From Ilyonectria destructans (taxonomy: Eukaryota > Ascomycota > Sordariomycetes > Hypocreales > Nectriaceae): a stretch of 64,000 nucleotides of DNA. The position numbers and the translations under genes are program-made. The notes under the pieces were generated by a model that was given only the letters and a program-made list of their open reading frames with translations, searched no databases and was not told the DNA's origin. The stretch is from positions 2,170,001 to 2,234,000 of the forward strand of contig JAHEWK010000014.1 of assembly GCA_020740775.1 (NCBI GenBank), read 5' to 3'. Shown here piece by piece: positions 39,442 through 49,930 of this stretch (positions are counted from its first letter, which is position 1; the number at the start of each line of letters is the position of its first letter).

Positions 39442-40558
39442 TCACAATTGAGCCCCTGAGCCATAGACATAGTCGCACGGTTCGCCGCCGTAGCCACAGC
39501 AGACCGTCGGATCGCCCATGTCCATCATGACCTCGGGGTTGGGGCACAACGGGACGTGAGGATTGATGGTGCTAAACTCGGACTCGGCAAGGCTCTGGCA
39601 CAGCACGTCCATGTTGCCCATGACGCCGGTCTGCTGAAGGAATTGCATGGTCAAGCCGCTGGGCTGGGGCTTGGCGGCCATGGACCAGGCAGGGAAGTTA
39701 GGTATCGAGGGTAATTGCGAAGGGAACATGGCCGCGGCGTCGATTTCGAGAGTTGGAGGGGCAGATCCAAAGTCACTGGTACTGCCGATGAAGCTCTGAG
39801 GCGACGGAGTCATGGCGTTGTTGCCAAAGGCGGCCTTTCGGTAGTCATACTCGAAGCCGGAGCGATCAAGCTCCGATGATGACGCCCGCTCGGTTTGGTT
39901 GCTCAAGGAAGAGTCTTCGTCCTTGGGCTCCTTCTTCTGCCCGTCCTCCTTCTCCTTCTGCTGCTCCTCGAGCTGACGGGCTAGCTCAGCCATGCCGGCT
40001 TCGCCTTCGGGGAATACTGAATGCAGGGGGAGGTTGATGTCGCCGTTGGGTCGGATGCAGCCCAGCTTCTGGGCAATGTTGTGGATCACGGGCTGACCAC
40101 GGCCGTTTCTTTCAGGCTCGCCCAGCTCCCAGGGCTGGTTATTTAGGACCATGGAGTAGAGCTTGTGAACGGTGGCGATGAGAGCGAATTGGGTGTTTTC
40201 GAGGACTTCAGCGTATCTAGCATTGGTGTAAGTGACATGTGGGTCGTGTAAGGTTTACTTTATATACCCTTGTGGCAGCTGCTTATACTCCATCTTCTTT
40301 CTAACGCCTGCAATGCAGACCGAACCATCTTCCTTGCATCGCTTGCAGGGAAACTCGCCATCACACTTCAACATATTAGTGGCGAGGGTGAGAGTCTAAC
40401 GTAAAATGAGGACATGCCTTGGTCTTCTTCATTCGACATCTTTCGCAAGCCTTCCAGACACGCTTATATCGGCGGTCCATACCCACTGTGTGGGTAACAT
40501 GGTCGTGGTTATTATTCGTGATAGCACTAGGGCTGGCACGTTTTGAGGTCTGATGCAT
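39442..40558 (-). CDS. Zn2Cys6 DNA-binding protein (FCR1-like small regulator)
   Basis: Exons 40558-40418, 40365-40268 and 40216-39442 give 337 aa. The cluster is C38-x2-C41-x6-C48-x5-C54-x2-C57-x6-C64 (CERCRMKKTKC across intron 1). It is followed directly by RKKMEYKQLPQGYAEVLENT and FALIATVHKLYSMVL. This layout, with no large fungal-specific domain and the conserved QPVIHNIAQKLGCIRP block, is shared by ascomycete proteins often labelled fluconazole-resistance protein 1-like. That is family naming, not evidence of drug resistance. An acidic Glu/Lys stretch (about 180-210) and a Pro-rich tail could be activation regions. Intron 1 needs a GC donor (AAG|GCATGT); no GT donor keeps the cysteine spacing. 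Confidence 0.87.
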
Positions 40559-41839
40559 TACCGACTCGATACTTGGGATACTCTTGCAGAAAGTGTCGAC
40601 TTGCGATCCTCGGCGGGAGGAGATGGTAGGCTATTTGAACCTATTGCTTGTATTGTAGGACGACGGGAAGGTTGTAATGACGCTCGGTCAAGGTACATTT
40701 GGGAGATGTTTGTCAGCTAATGCGAGTGTGTGTAAGTGGGAGGCGATGAAGCCACGCAGGTAAGGCAGGAAAATGTTTACTAATATAAAGAAAGAGGTCC
40801 AAGGTAAAAAGTGGACAAACGAGACAAAAGGTAGATGACGAGGTCGGCGAAATTAATAACGGTACCCGAGAAGCAGCCACAGTGTAGACGCAGATACTCG
40901 TGTGACTGGCAATGGGACTGTTTGAAGACCGTACCGCGGTACTTTTAGCCGCCACCAGATTATGTGATACGATAGGCTACGATCGCGATGCTTGGGATGT
41001 TTAGTGATCAGGTTTCAGGTACCGCGCGCTAGGATGGGGAGAGGGGCACAGAGACCAGAAAATGGAGGGTGCCGGAGCAAAGTCGAAATACAGATCCGTG
41101 ACTTGAAGCAAACCAGACCAATCAACTGACAATCCACATATAACGTCTATTCGATTGTGACCCTGCACTATGAAACCTCTGATCGATCGATATCCTGACC
41201 TTAGCCAGAGGGGCCCGGAGGCATTCTAGATGAAGACAATCAACAGATTCAGGATCCACACCCTATTGAGCATTAATCCCTGGGTTGAATGTGGCGTACG
41301 CCATCCAACAACATCAATATCCTGATTAGTCTTATCTATTTCTATAGGATATACGCGATTGTTGTGCGGGGTTGAGATCAAAGTTCAATAGCCTGGAGCC
41401 AAAACCAGCAAATTGCAGCTCACTAAATCGTCATGCATCACTCTAGAGGTCACTCCGCTAAAACCGTTGGCTGGGAAGTTATGCCACTAGCGTCTTCGTA
41501 TTAAGGTCTTCAGATTTGCTCGACATGCTCGGCACAAACGGCAGCACTGTCCGGCATCATTAGATTGCTGCAATCCCACGTTAGTAGAATCGATTGCGTC
41601 CGTCAGACCCAACGGGATCGGGTGCATAACTTCCAGTCCAGACATCCGGTTACGCTTCTCAGATGACTTCTGTCCAATATATAGCTATTTGAGGGGGATG
41701 AAGACCGTAGACTAGATCAATCAATTCGGTAACTCTCGTCTAAAAGACCTAGTTCCTCCCAGCGGGTACCTGATTCAGCTCCACTAACTGAACACTTGCC
41801 TGTCTCGTCTGTGTCCACGATTTCTATGCAGCCTGGCCA
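40559..41839. other. Intergenic, no supported gene
   Basis: 1.28 kb: the promoter of the small regulator, then the 3' flank of the NmrA-like gene. An open frame at 40713-40955 (-) has no recognisable features. Confidence 0.6.
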
Positions 41840-42952
41840 TCATAAATCGCTCTTCTTCATAGCCTCAAACCCTTCCTGACGCCGTTTGGCGTGGTCCCGA
41901 TAATCCTTCAACACGGGACGCCTCTCTCCTGTATACCCTACCATCTTCATCCACTCACCCACTGTTTTTACCCTCCCCGGTAGGATCTCGTCCAGTATCG
42001 CGTAGTCCACTTTTATCAGGTCCGCACTCCAGGTGTTCCAGAAACCGGAAAAGTTCTGCCTGTATGTTTGCAATGTGGAATCCTCATCAAGCACACTGTG
42101 GCCTACCTTCGCATCCGGAAACGGAAATACATCGGATGCGAAGAGTTGGTTCAGCGTAATGTCCTTGAAGATGGCCTTCTTTCCCGTCACTTCCGTAAAC
42201 GTCTTGGCCAGGTACTCCCATCCCACGTTCTCCGTTGCGACCTTCAGATTCATCCCGTTGCTGCGGTCCGGATTGTCAAACACCCACCGTGCGTATCGCC
42301 CGAGGTCCGCAAGGTGAATAAGCGGCGGGTGTCCGTTCCCCAGCGGCGCCGCGAACACCATCAGGTCGGGATCGTCGGGGCTCGGCCGTGGCGCCAGCAG
42401 TTCCGTCAGCGTCTCCATATACATGCAGCTCGTCAACACCGTCCACTTCATCGGGCTTGTCGGCTGCGCGCTGATGAATTCGGCGACCTTGCCCTTGCCG
42501 TCCATGTGCCCAGTGCGGTATTTGGCGTCGAAGCCACCCAGCTTCGACGCATACGCCAGTGATGCCCACTGGAAGTGCGCTACGCCACGGGTGCGCGCAA
42601 TCTCATACATACGTATGCCCCAGTAGATCTCGCTCTTTTCGCCAATGGCGAAGCCGTTAGTGTTGACCCAGGCGAGGTCGACGGCATCGAACGCCTGCTG
42701 CAGCGTGGCCTCCTCGTAGGGGTTCCCTTCCATGATAGTCACGCCCGAAAGGGCGGCGAGCTCGACAGCAGCGGGGGATGCCGCGGAACGGGTGAGGACG
42801 CGGATTCCGTATCGGGAATCTTCAGAAAGGGCTATAAAGAAGTTAGTAAGTATGGAGAGCCAGTACTACCGAGACCAATTACCTTTGATCACCGCAACAC
42901 CTTGCGCTCCTGTCCCACCAATTACCAACACCGTCGTCTTGGTGCCCGACAT
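41840..42952 (-). CDS. NmrA-like NAD(P)-binding protein (atypical SDR)
   Basis: Exons 42952-42883 and 42831-41840 (51-bp intron) give 353 aa. The N-terminal Rossmann motif TTVLVIGGTGAQGVAVIKAL has the G-x2-G-x2-G form of NmrA/HSCARG-like proteins. VTIMEGNPYEEATLQQAF is the usual second half of the cofactor pocket. The classical SDR Tyr-x3-Lys pair is absent, as in NmrA relatives, which often act as redox sensors or reductases. The C-terminal half (WEYLAKTFTEVTGKKAIF) fits the substrate-binding lobe. Cytosolic. Partner or substrate unknown. Confidence 0.88.
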
Positions 42953-45065
42953 GTTGAAGAAGGAGAAGATATAGGGCAAATACAACAGTACAAAACAGAT
43001 TGATTTGAGAATGTCTGAATGCTGTGGCTTAAAATTAGTAGCTCGAAGCGGTAGGCTGTCGCTTTATATAATTGGAATAGTAGGACAGGTCAGGTGAACT
43101 TCAGGTTAGTTAGGGCTTTCACGAACTGATACATCGTATTACAAATAAAGATTTATCATCCCCGTACCGGGGAGCTATTGCGTCTTTCGGAACTCATCAC
43201 TGGGTCTCTGCTACGAGGACATGCAGATGGCCGTCCGCCACCCCGTCACCGGGCAGTCGATGCCAACTATGGCAGCCGGTTTGTGGCGCCACCCTTACCC
43301 CAGACGAGGCCATGCTCCGCAAAGCCCAAAAGGCGCGGAGTTGCGTTCCAAAAATGCTTAGCTTGAGGATAAAGGCTCACTCAGGCTGGTCCCGCCAATA
43401 ATGCGGCTAAGACAGATCGAAGCTTCCGCCAAATAATACGTCGGTCTCAGAACTAGGTCGAGGAAAAGCGGTTCCCACATATTCGACGTCTACTAAGAAA
43501 CCTCCTACAATGATACCTTGAGTACAAGGAGGGGCCGGGGCTACTTTGTATATTACGCCCCAATATAGCCCGATGAACGGTGTCGAGTTACACCATGATT
43601 GCCAAATCACACTCCAGAAGTGTCGCCGTTTGGCGGCAATGTCGGCGAGGATGACGTCTCAACGCCCGTGCTGCCATCATTAGCATCTTCCCAATTGGGT
43701 ATCCGATTGGAGCATTCCCAACGCTTGTAAGATTTTAGCGTATTGAAATGGGAGCCATCATTCCTGGGCGGTAGCAACGACATCATTTTCGATGAGAAGT
43801 CCGGCACTCGTAGCCGAAGCTTGTACGAGAGAATGTCCGTTTGACCCCAGTTGACGGTGGGGAAAACAACCAAAGCACGCTCGGACAGGGCACGCTCGGG
43901 CCAGATCTATTTACAGTACCGTCCACCTGCTTTCTTCCATGAGAACCTCGTCAAATAACTCCTCTTATTGTATGACGCGGAGAGGTGTAATTACAGTATT
44001 AGACTGATTGTCTGGCTGGTGAGTCGGGAGGTATTTTGGCTTAACGGACAGCCGCTAATGAACCCCGTGCGGTCATAATGATGGCTTGCGCAGTGCTAAG
44101 CTTCGTTCCCGGAACCGACCCTAATCAGACTCAGAGAAGGCAGCCTTCGCGGTTCGCGTCTTGAGTCACACCGCCCCTCCAGAATTCAGAGGAAACAAAA
44201 AGAGCCAGTAGTTAGAATACGGTCTACTGCAAGCGCATTCTTTGCGGAGGATTGGCTGGTGATTAATAATCGCAAAAAGATGAAGCAGCAACACTTGCGC
44301 TGGTAGCGTAGGATCCAGGTCGAAGAAATGATTCGTGATTAGTGAACACGGTATTTGGCTACTACCTTGCTTACATCATATGTATCTAGAAACTGAATGA
44401 ATAGTGGCAAGCTCTCAAGGTCATGCGCTCCCTCCGGTCATACATCAACCCCTGAATCTTCAAGCCAACGTGAAAATCGAATTTGTGCGGGGACCTCTTG
44501 TTTTATTTTATGGGAGTGACAAGAATAGGTATTCAATTGGTTCCTAGGGTTAGAGAAACTAGAGACTGATGGCGACACAGCCCTATGTCTTATCGGCGAT
44601 TGTCGACCCGCGTAGCGGCGGTGCATGGATATTGCCTCCCTTTGTGCGTCTTTGGATGCCTACAACAAGCGGGTAGCGTTGACCCCATCCTTCAAGCCAA
44701 CCAACAGCTCACAAGATCCGTTAGCCTCTTAGCTCGGATTGAATTGAGATCGGGCGGTTTCGGGATGATTCACCTGGAATCATTGACGCGAGTAACGCGC
44801 ATCCGGATGACACCGTGAGACAGTCTAACTAAATAATTTCGGTGCCCCCTCTCCGACCTCAACTCGACGCCGCCACCATGTGCTCTACCTGCCGTACAAC
44901 CCCTGACCTAGTTGCCACGCGCTGGGTGACTCCGTAAGCTAAGGTAGCTCGGACTATGGATTTGACAGTCGCGGCAAATCCGATCCCGGGACCAAGTAAA
45001 TCAGTCACGAGCCGTCTTCGGCGGGAGGACGGAGAGAGGCGCGCCATGATGCCGGCCCGAATCGT
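42953..45065. other. Intergenic, no supported gene
   Basis: 2.1 kb. Short frames at 43407-43873 and 44438-44626 on the minus strand have no motifs. Parts may be relics, but nothing can be named. Confidence 0.5.
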
Positions 45066-45269
45066 CTACCGACCCTGGATGCTTTCTAGCCTCTCCTTCC
45101 CGTGACGCTTTGTAGCAATCCAGTTACAGATGAACATGCAGAAAAACACGGTCGTGAAAAAACCTGCAGCTATGAGAGGCCCCAAGATGGAGAAGACAGT
45201 GAATTTATCCGAGGCTGACTGGAAAGCCTTGTTCCTCTGGAGGGCCTCCGTCGCAAGGTCGACCTGCAT
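45066..45269 (-). CDS. Possible small single-pass membrane protein
   Basis: 67 aa. A charged N-terminus of about 24 residues is followed by one long hydrophobic segment (FTVFSILGPLIAAGFFTTVF, continuing to about residue 51) and a basic tail (ATKRHGKERLESIQGR). The charge pattern is plausible for a membrane anchor. It could equally be the last exon of a larger gene or a chance frame next to transposon debris and a 21-A tract. Low confidence. Confidence 0.3.
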   Translation of the reverse strand: MQVDLATEALQRNKAFQSASDKFTVFSILGPLIAAGFFTTVFFCMFICNWIATKRHGKERLESIQGR

Positions 45270-45343
45270 CGCCGTATTATTGTCTTATGAAGTATTGCTC
45301 GGTAGGGAAAAAACACAACCCACAGCTCAGAACAATTCTTTTT

Positions 45344-45364
45344 AAAAAAAAAAAAAAAAAAAAA
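45344..45364 (+). repeat. A(21) tract
   Basis: Twenty-one consecutive A follow TTTTT. It lies 90 bp before transposon-like sequence and may be the poly(A) tail of an inserted retroelement or simple slippage. Confidence 0.8.
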
Positions 45365-45454
45365 CATATCCAATTTTCTAATTCCTACAGTTGACCTGTA
45401 TCCTCTTAGGCAATTACTTCAAATAACGCGTGAAAACGCGTCTAATTTGGGGTA

Positions 45455-46020
45455 ATGGCGCCTAAGTGGCCACAGGTGAACAAGGGCCCCGAACACACAT
45501 CAACGAGCACGCCATATACCTCAAAGAAGCATGCAGCCAATTGCAATCAGTGGACAGATGACGGCAGAACCGGGTACCATGGAACATTCTATGGAATTAC
45601 GTGGCGTCGACCACTGCCCTCATTGGGAAGGTCCTGCAATAGCCTGCAATGGGCGAGATCCTCCAGCACGTCCAGGACGCGGCCAAATGCGCACAGAACA
45701 TGCGGAGAGATACCAAAACCACCAAGAACTCTGCCGGATTGAGCACCACCCCGCTCAACGCAGATCACTTCAGCTCCCGGGGGAGGTGGGCACAGGTGGC
45801 GGCACAAGCAAAAGGCCATCCGGTCCTCCCTCTGCCAGCACCGCAAGGCAAATCCGGCACCAAGACCCTATCTACAGCATAAAAAGACCGAGTGGTGACA
45901 GTCAGGCTCAAGGACTATGGGCTTAGAAAAGGAGATCAAAGAATAATTGTTCTTCCGGGTGAGCTTGATCAATATGTACTCCGTAAAGGACTGGTCTTAG
46001 ATTTGCAGTCAGACTGAGTT
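45455..46020 (+). mobile_element. Non-LTR (Tad-like LINE) ORF1 fragment, degraded
   Basis: Three overlapping frames each hold part of one gag-like protein. The best stretch (from 45649) reads NSAGLSTTPLNADHFSS, then WAQVAAQAKGHP, and beyond a stop, DRVVTVRLKDYG. This resembles the ORF1 protein of fungal Tad-clade LINEs. The open stretch 45531-45926 in another frame is a shadow of it. Stops and frame changes show it is dead. Family assignment is from recall and moderate. Confidence 0.45.
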
Positions 46021-46130
46021 TTCCATTTCCTAGTGAATACATGTCCATCCCCTCCTCGCTTTCAGCTGTACAAGGAATAATAACTGTTTTGGCTTGCAGA
46101 GCTTTTATATCCATCATGATTTTGCCTTTT

Positions 46131-46219
46131 CTAAGATCTAGCTTTTCCAGCAGATCTAGCTTTTCCAGTAGATCTAACTTTCCAAAATCTAGCTTTTCCA
46201 GCAGATCTAGCTTTTTCAA
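46131..46219. repeat. Short tandem repeat with 18-bp unit
   Basis: About five copies of an AGATCTAGCTTTTCCAGC unit, with one interrupted copy (ACTTTCCAAAATCTAGC). Read on the minus strand it gives a leucine/lysine/aspartate hexapeptide repeat, but no gene supports that reading. Confidence 0.85.
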
Positions 46220-47657
46220 GATGCAGCTGTTACTGCAGCTCATTGAGGTATTGCAAAAGGTAACCAGTTGGACTAGAAACCTTAGTCTGTCTGAGTAAAC
46301 TGTTAACCTTTAAATAGACTGGGTCTATAGTCTGTATTGTTAATCCTATTGTTGGTGTTTTCTTTTTTACTGTTGAGCTTCTAGTCCCCCCTCTGGGTAT
46401 GTGTGTACTAGGGCACCCTAACCTCTTGATAACTGTTTTGGAAGCTGGCCGGTTTTACCTCATGCGATATAAAACCCTCACTATAATCAGACAGAGCTGG
46501 TATGCAAGATCCTACTACCATTAGCTTCTTTCCATAACGTGTGGCGCGGTAGACTGCATATCCGAACACCACAAACAGTTCACTGTAAGATAACCCGGTC
46601 GGTTTGAGTTCTAGTTCAAGGCCTGTACCCGATGAGGTAGAAATTACGCATTCCCTTGCCTCGGGTATATGGAATGGTTAGAGATTCTGCCATATCAGCT
46701 ACACACCTTCTGTGGGGAACTAGTGCGCTGGTTAAGGAAGGTTACATACTAGATGACTACAGCCTCTGTGCTAGTTTCAATTGGACTTGGTTCTGCAGCT
46801 GAATGCTACCCACCCCTATCGTTATCTATGCAGTCCTTATTGGAGCCTTGCCGCCTGGGTTCTAGTCCGCAATGTATGATGGCTGTGCTTATCAGGTCAT
46901 AAACATAAATCTATTAGCTTCCCCAGGGAGCTTAGAAGAGAAGAAGAAACTAACAGTCGATCCTGATTGACATAGAGCTTACCTTACTTAATATATACAA
47001 TTATCTATAACAAACGGATGGTGACTAATTATTAAAGTGGCTCTAGATAAAGTGATAGGGGACGACATATCCATAACTGGCAATGGAAAAAGCACGTGGT
47101 CTATCCACGGGACAGAAAGTCCCTGGGCCTTCTTCACCCCCGTTCCAGCAACAAAGACTGAGGAGTTAACTTAAGCAGGCTAAATCTGTCTCACTGCATA
47201 GAGGGGTAAATCTAGAACCCATCTTTCCCAGCTAGTACTGCACAAAAGCCAAGCGAGTGGTTCATATGCCTTAGTAAGCTGTTGGTAATGCCTTCTATTC
47301 CGTAACCATCGCCCTGCTTGATATCCCTGCAAGGTGTGGCCGTGCCAGCCAATGACGCAACAGAATATTGTTGTACCGACAAGTCATGCTCCTGCAGTGT
47401 GTCAGAAGTGATATGCGCGTTGCTGATTCATCAATCCTTGTATAGGTGGAATTTGTTGTACGGAAACGCCTCTTTCAATAGTTCCCCTCTCACATGCCTC
47501 GCCAATTATCCCTATCCTGCACGGATGAGAGAAACAACGCTGCCTCTCTTTGAAGGCGGGCTGCTACTGGCCGCGCATCCATCCAAGTACTATACTACAA
47601 TTGATTGTGGCAGATCTGAGCAGCATTGTATCATTTTAAGCGGTTGCCAGTATATGG
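46220..47657. other. Degraded intergenic sequence
   Basis: 1.4 kb with stops in all frames and AT-rich patches (46900-47060). Likely transposon debris continuing from 45.4 kb. The final 150 bp are promoter of the SDR gene. Confidence 0.5.
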
Positions 47658-47665
47658 TATAAAAG
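47658..47665 (+). promoter_or_regulatory. TATA box of the SDR gene
   Basis: TATAAAAG lies 149 bp before the ATG at 47807, followed by CT-rich sequence (CCATCTCCATTC, CTCTACTCC), as in many fungal promoters. Confidence 0.55.
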
Positions 47666-47806
47666 TAGTGTGTTTTTGCGTCAAAATTGAGAGCACCCTT
47701 AGCTTTTGCCATCTCCATTCTAAACTCGCTCTACTCCTGAGATCTCCTTCATTGCAAACGGCACCCCATTCTCAACCCCACTGACGCAGTCAAAGACACT
47801 AATACA

Positions 47807-48909
47807 ATGCCGCACACACTCGTCACTGGCGCAAACTCCTTCGTTGGCGTCCATGTAGTCAAGACCTTAGTGGAAGCTGGCCACACGGTGACTGGTAGTG
47901 TCCGGCGGGCTGCGGCAGGTGAGGACGTCCTCGCCGAGCATCCTGAGTGGAAACAGAAAGTCGACTTTGTCGAGGTCGTCGATTACGCCGCTCCACACGC
48001 TTGGGATCCGGTATTCCGCGGTCACGAATTTGACTACATCGTGCACGTTGCGTCCCCCATGTTTGGCGACGAAAAGAACACGGATTATGACCGCGACTGG
48101 CTCAGGCCGGCCGTGGATGGGTATGCAACTGGTGTCCCTAATCAGCGACGCGTTTGGCTGACACGAAGTGAACCAGTGAACTTTCCATCCTCAAGTCTGC
48201 GCAAGAGTTTGCAACGTCTTTGAAACACATTGCTATTACCGGCTCAATCAATGCTCTTTCCACAGGCGACGACTTGGCAGACCGCGTCCTAACCAACCAG
48301 TCTTGGAACCGCTTGACCCAGGATGATGCCAGGGCTGCCAATCATCCCTTCTACTCTTACTGCAGTTCCAAGAAGGAAAGCGAGCTGGCGATCTGGGAGT
48401 TTGTCGAAACTGAGAAGCCATCCTTCGGAATTACAGTCTTCCTGCCGCCCCTGATATTCGGCCCTCCCATTCAGGCGATTACGAAACCAATCTCGAAGGG
48501 CATCAACTTCTCTACCGACATATTCCACAGTCTGTGGGATGGCAGTAACAGCGAAATTCCCAACACCATGTTTCCGAGCTATATCGATGTGCGTGACTTG
48601 GCCGAAGCACATGTACAAGCTCTCACAGCCCCGGGGGCGAGGAACAAACGACTCCTTATCGGAGGCTTCCCTTTGACTAATACAGCCATGGCGAGGTCCA
48701 TCAAGGAGCAGGTGGCCAGGGGTGACTTGCCAAATATCGTCCTTGACAAACTGGCCAAGGAAAGCGGGGAGGACAAGACTACCCCAGTGCCGAAGATCGA
48801 AGCTGGAGAGGCGACAGAAGTCCTGGGGTTGACTTTCCGGACCATGGATCAAACTACTGGGGACACTGCGAAGAGAATTCTGGAATTAAAGGCACGTGAA
48901 TTGGCTTAA
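47807..48909 (+). CDS. Extended SDR reductase (dihydroflavonol 4-reductase / aldehyde reductase-like)
   Basis: Exons 47807-48120 and 48177-48909 (56-bp intron) give 348 aa. The NADP-binding motif TLVTGANSFVGVHVVKTLVE starts at residue 4, and basic SVRRA favours NADPH. HVASP is the usual loop, and the catalytic pair is in FYSYCSSKKESE (Tyr-x3-Lys). VRDLAEAHVQAL is the conserved helix of the DFR/Gre2-like group. These cytosolic enzymes reduce aldehydes or ketones, in yeast Gre2 for example methylglyoxal. The exact substrate is not visible. A clear TATA box supports the start. Confidence 0.92.
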
Positions 48910-49930
48910 TTACTTTTGTTACACTTCAAAATCGAGATCTCTATCTGGAAAATTTCATCGTGGAATACATTTGTGATCAATGGCTTAAAGATGCATCGGA
49001 CATGGCGGGGACATTATTGCATCGACCCTTACTAAATCAGGTTTTGCGTATGCCTCACCCTACCTAACGGATCGGTCTCTTTCCTAGGCTGGGCAACGCT
49101 GTCTACGCCGTCTCCCACATTACATACTTTCGGGGAATGAGAAATATGTGCTATAACCGCAGTGAACGGCACCCTCTGGGATGCAACCCGACTCGGAGCT
49201 CTCCTAGCCGCCGGGGCAATACGGTCCTCCGCCACAGCTGACGCTTCCTTCTGGGATACAATAACCAGAGCTGCATTCCTCTTCGCCAAAATAACAACAA
49301 CCGCTGCTCTATCGCCTCCCGTATCACAGTAACCATCCACTGTGCAAGTCTTGCCTGCATCACAGTAATTGGAATTGGAATTGCGGATACTCGGGAGGCC
49401 ACAAAAGCGGCCCCCCGTGTTGGAAGAACGAGGACCCCTAGTACTCTTTACGATTCAACTTTTCTATCTAGTTTTAATGCACCCATCAGGTTATTATTGT
49501 AGTTGACCATGGGGTGGCTGTACGCAACACTTGATTTTTGACACGTGTCGCAGTATATAACGTATGAAAATCCCAGCAATCTGCATGCGGCCTCTATTTT
49601 GCAGATTGTGACAACAGAGTAAGCCTTGCAGGCTGCCGTATCTTACCCCTGCGCCCAAGTATTGGTCGCCTTTTCAGACGCCTCGTGAGGAGCCTTACCG
49701 CCAAATTCTCGCTGATTTCTATTGGCGACCCAGCTGGCCAGCTGAGCCTCTGATTTTCCCCTCAATTTTCCCACAGCCGAGATGCCCTCGAAAAACGTGT
49801 CTCTCAATTTCAACCATCTCTTTTTGTCGCATTCCCCACGCAAACTCACTAGGCATTATATCTGCTCCTAGCAGTCATCCGTGCCACCTCACACTGACGG
49901 AATCTCATCAACGCGCGGAATTCAGCAACG
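48910..49930. other. Intergenic, no supported gene
   Basis: 1 kb. Small frames on the minus strand (49032-49340, 49643-49849) have no recognisable content. It includes the promoter of the second NLR-like gene. Confidence 0.6.

Noticed and set aside
45531..45926. 131-codon open frame
   Set aside because: Alternative frame of the degraded LINE ORF1 region rather than a separate gene.
46131..46219. Possible CRISPR-like array
   Set aside because: The units are contiguous 18-bp repeats without unique spacers; it is a simple tandem repeat in a eukaryotic genome.
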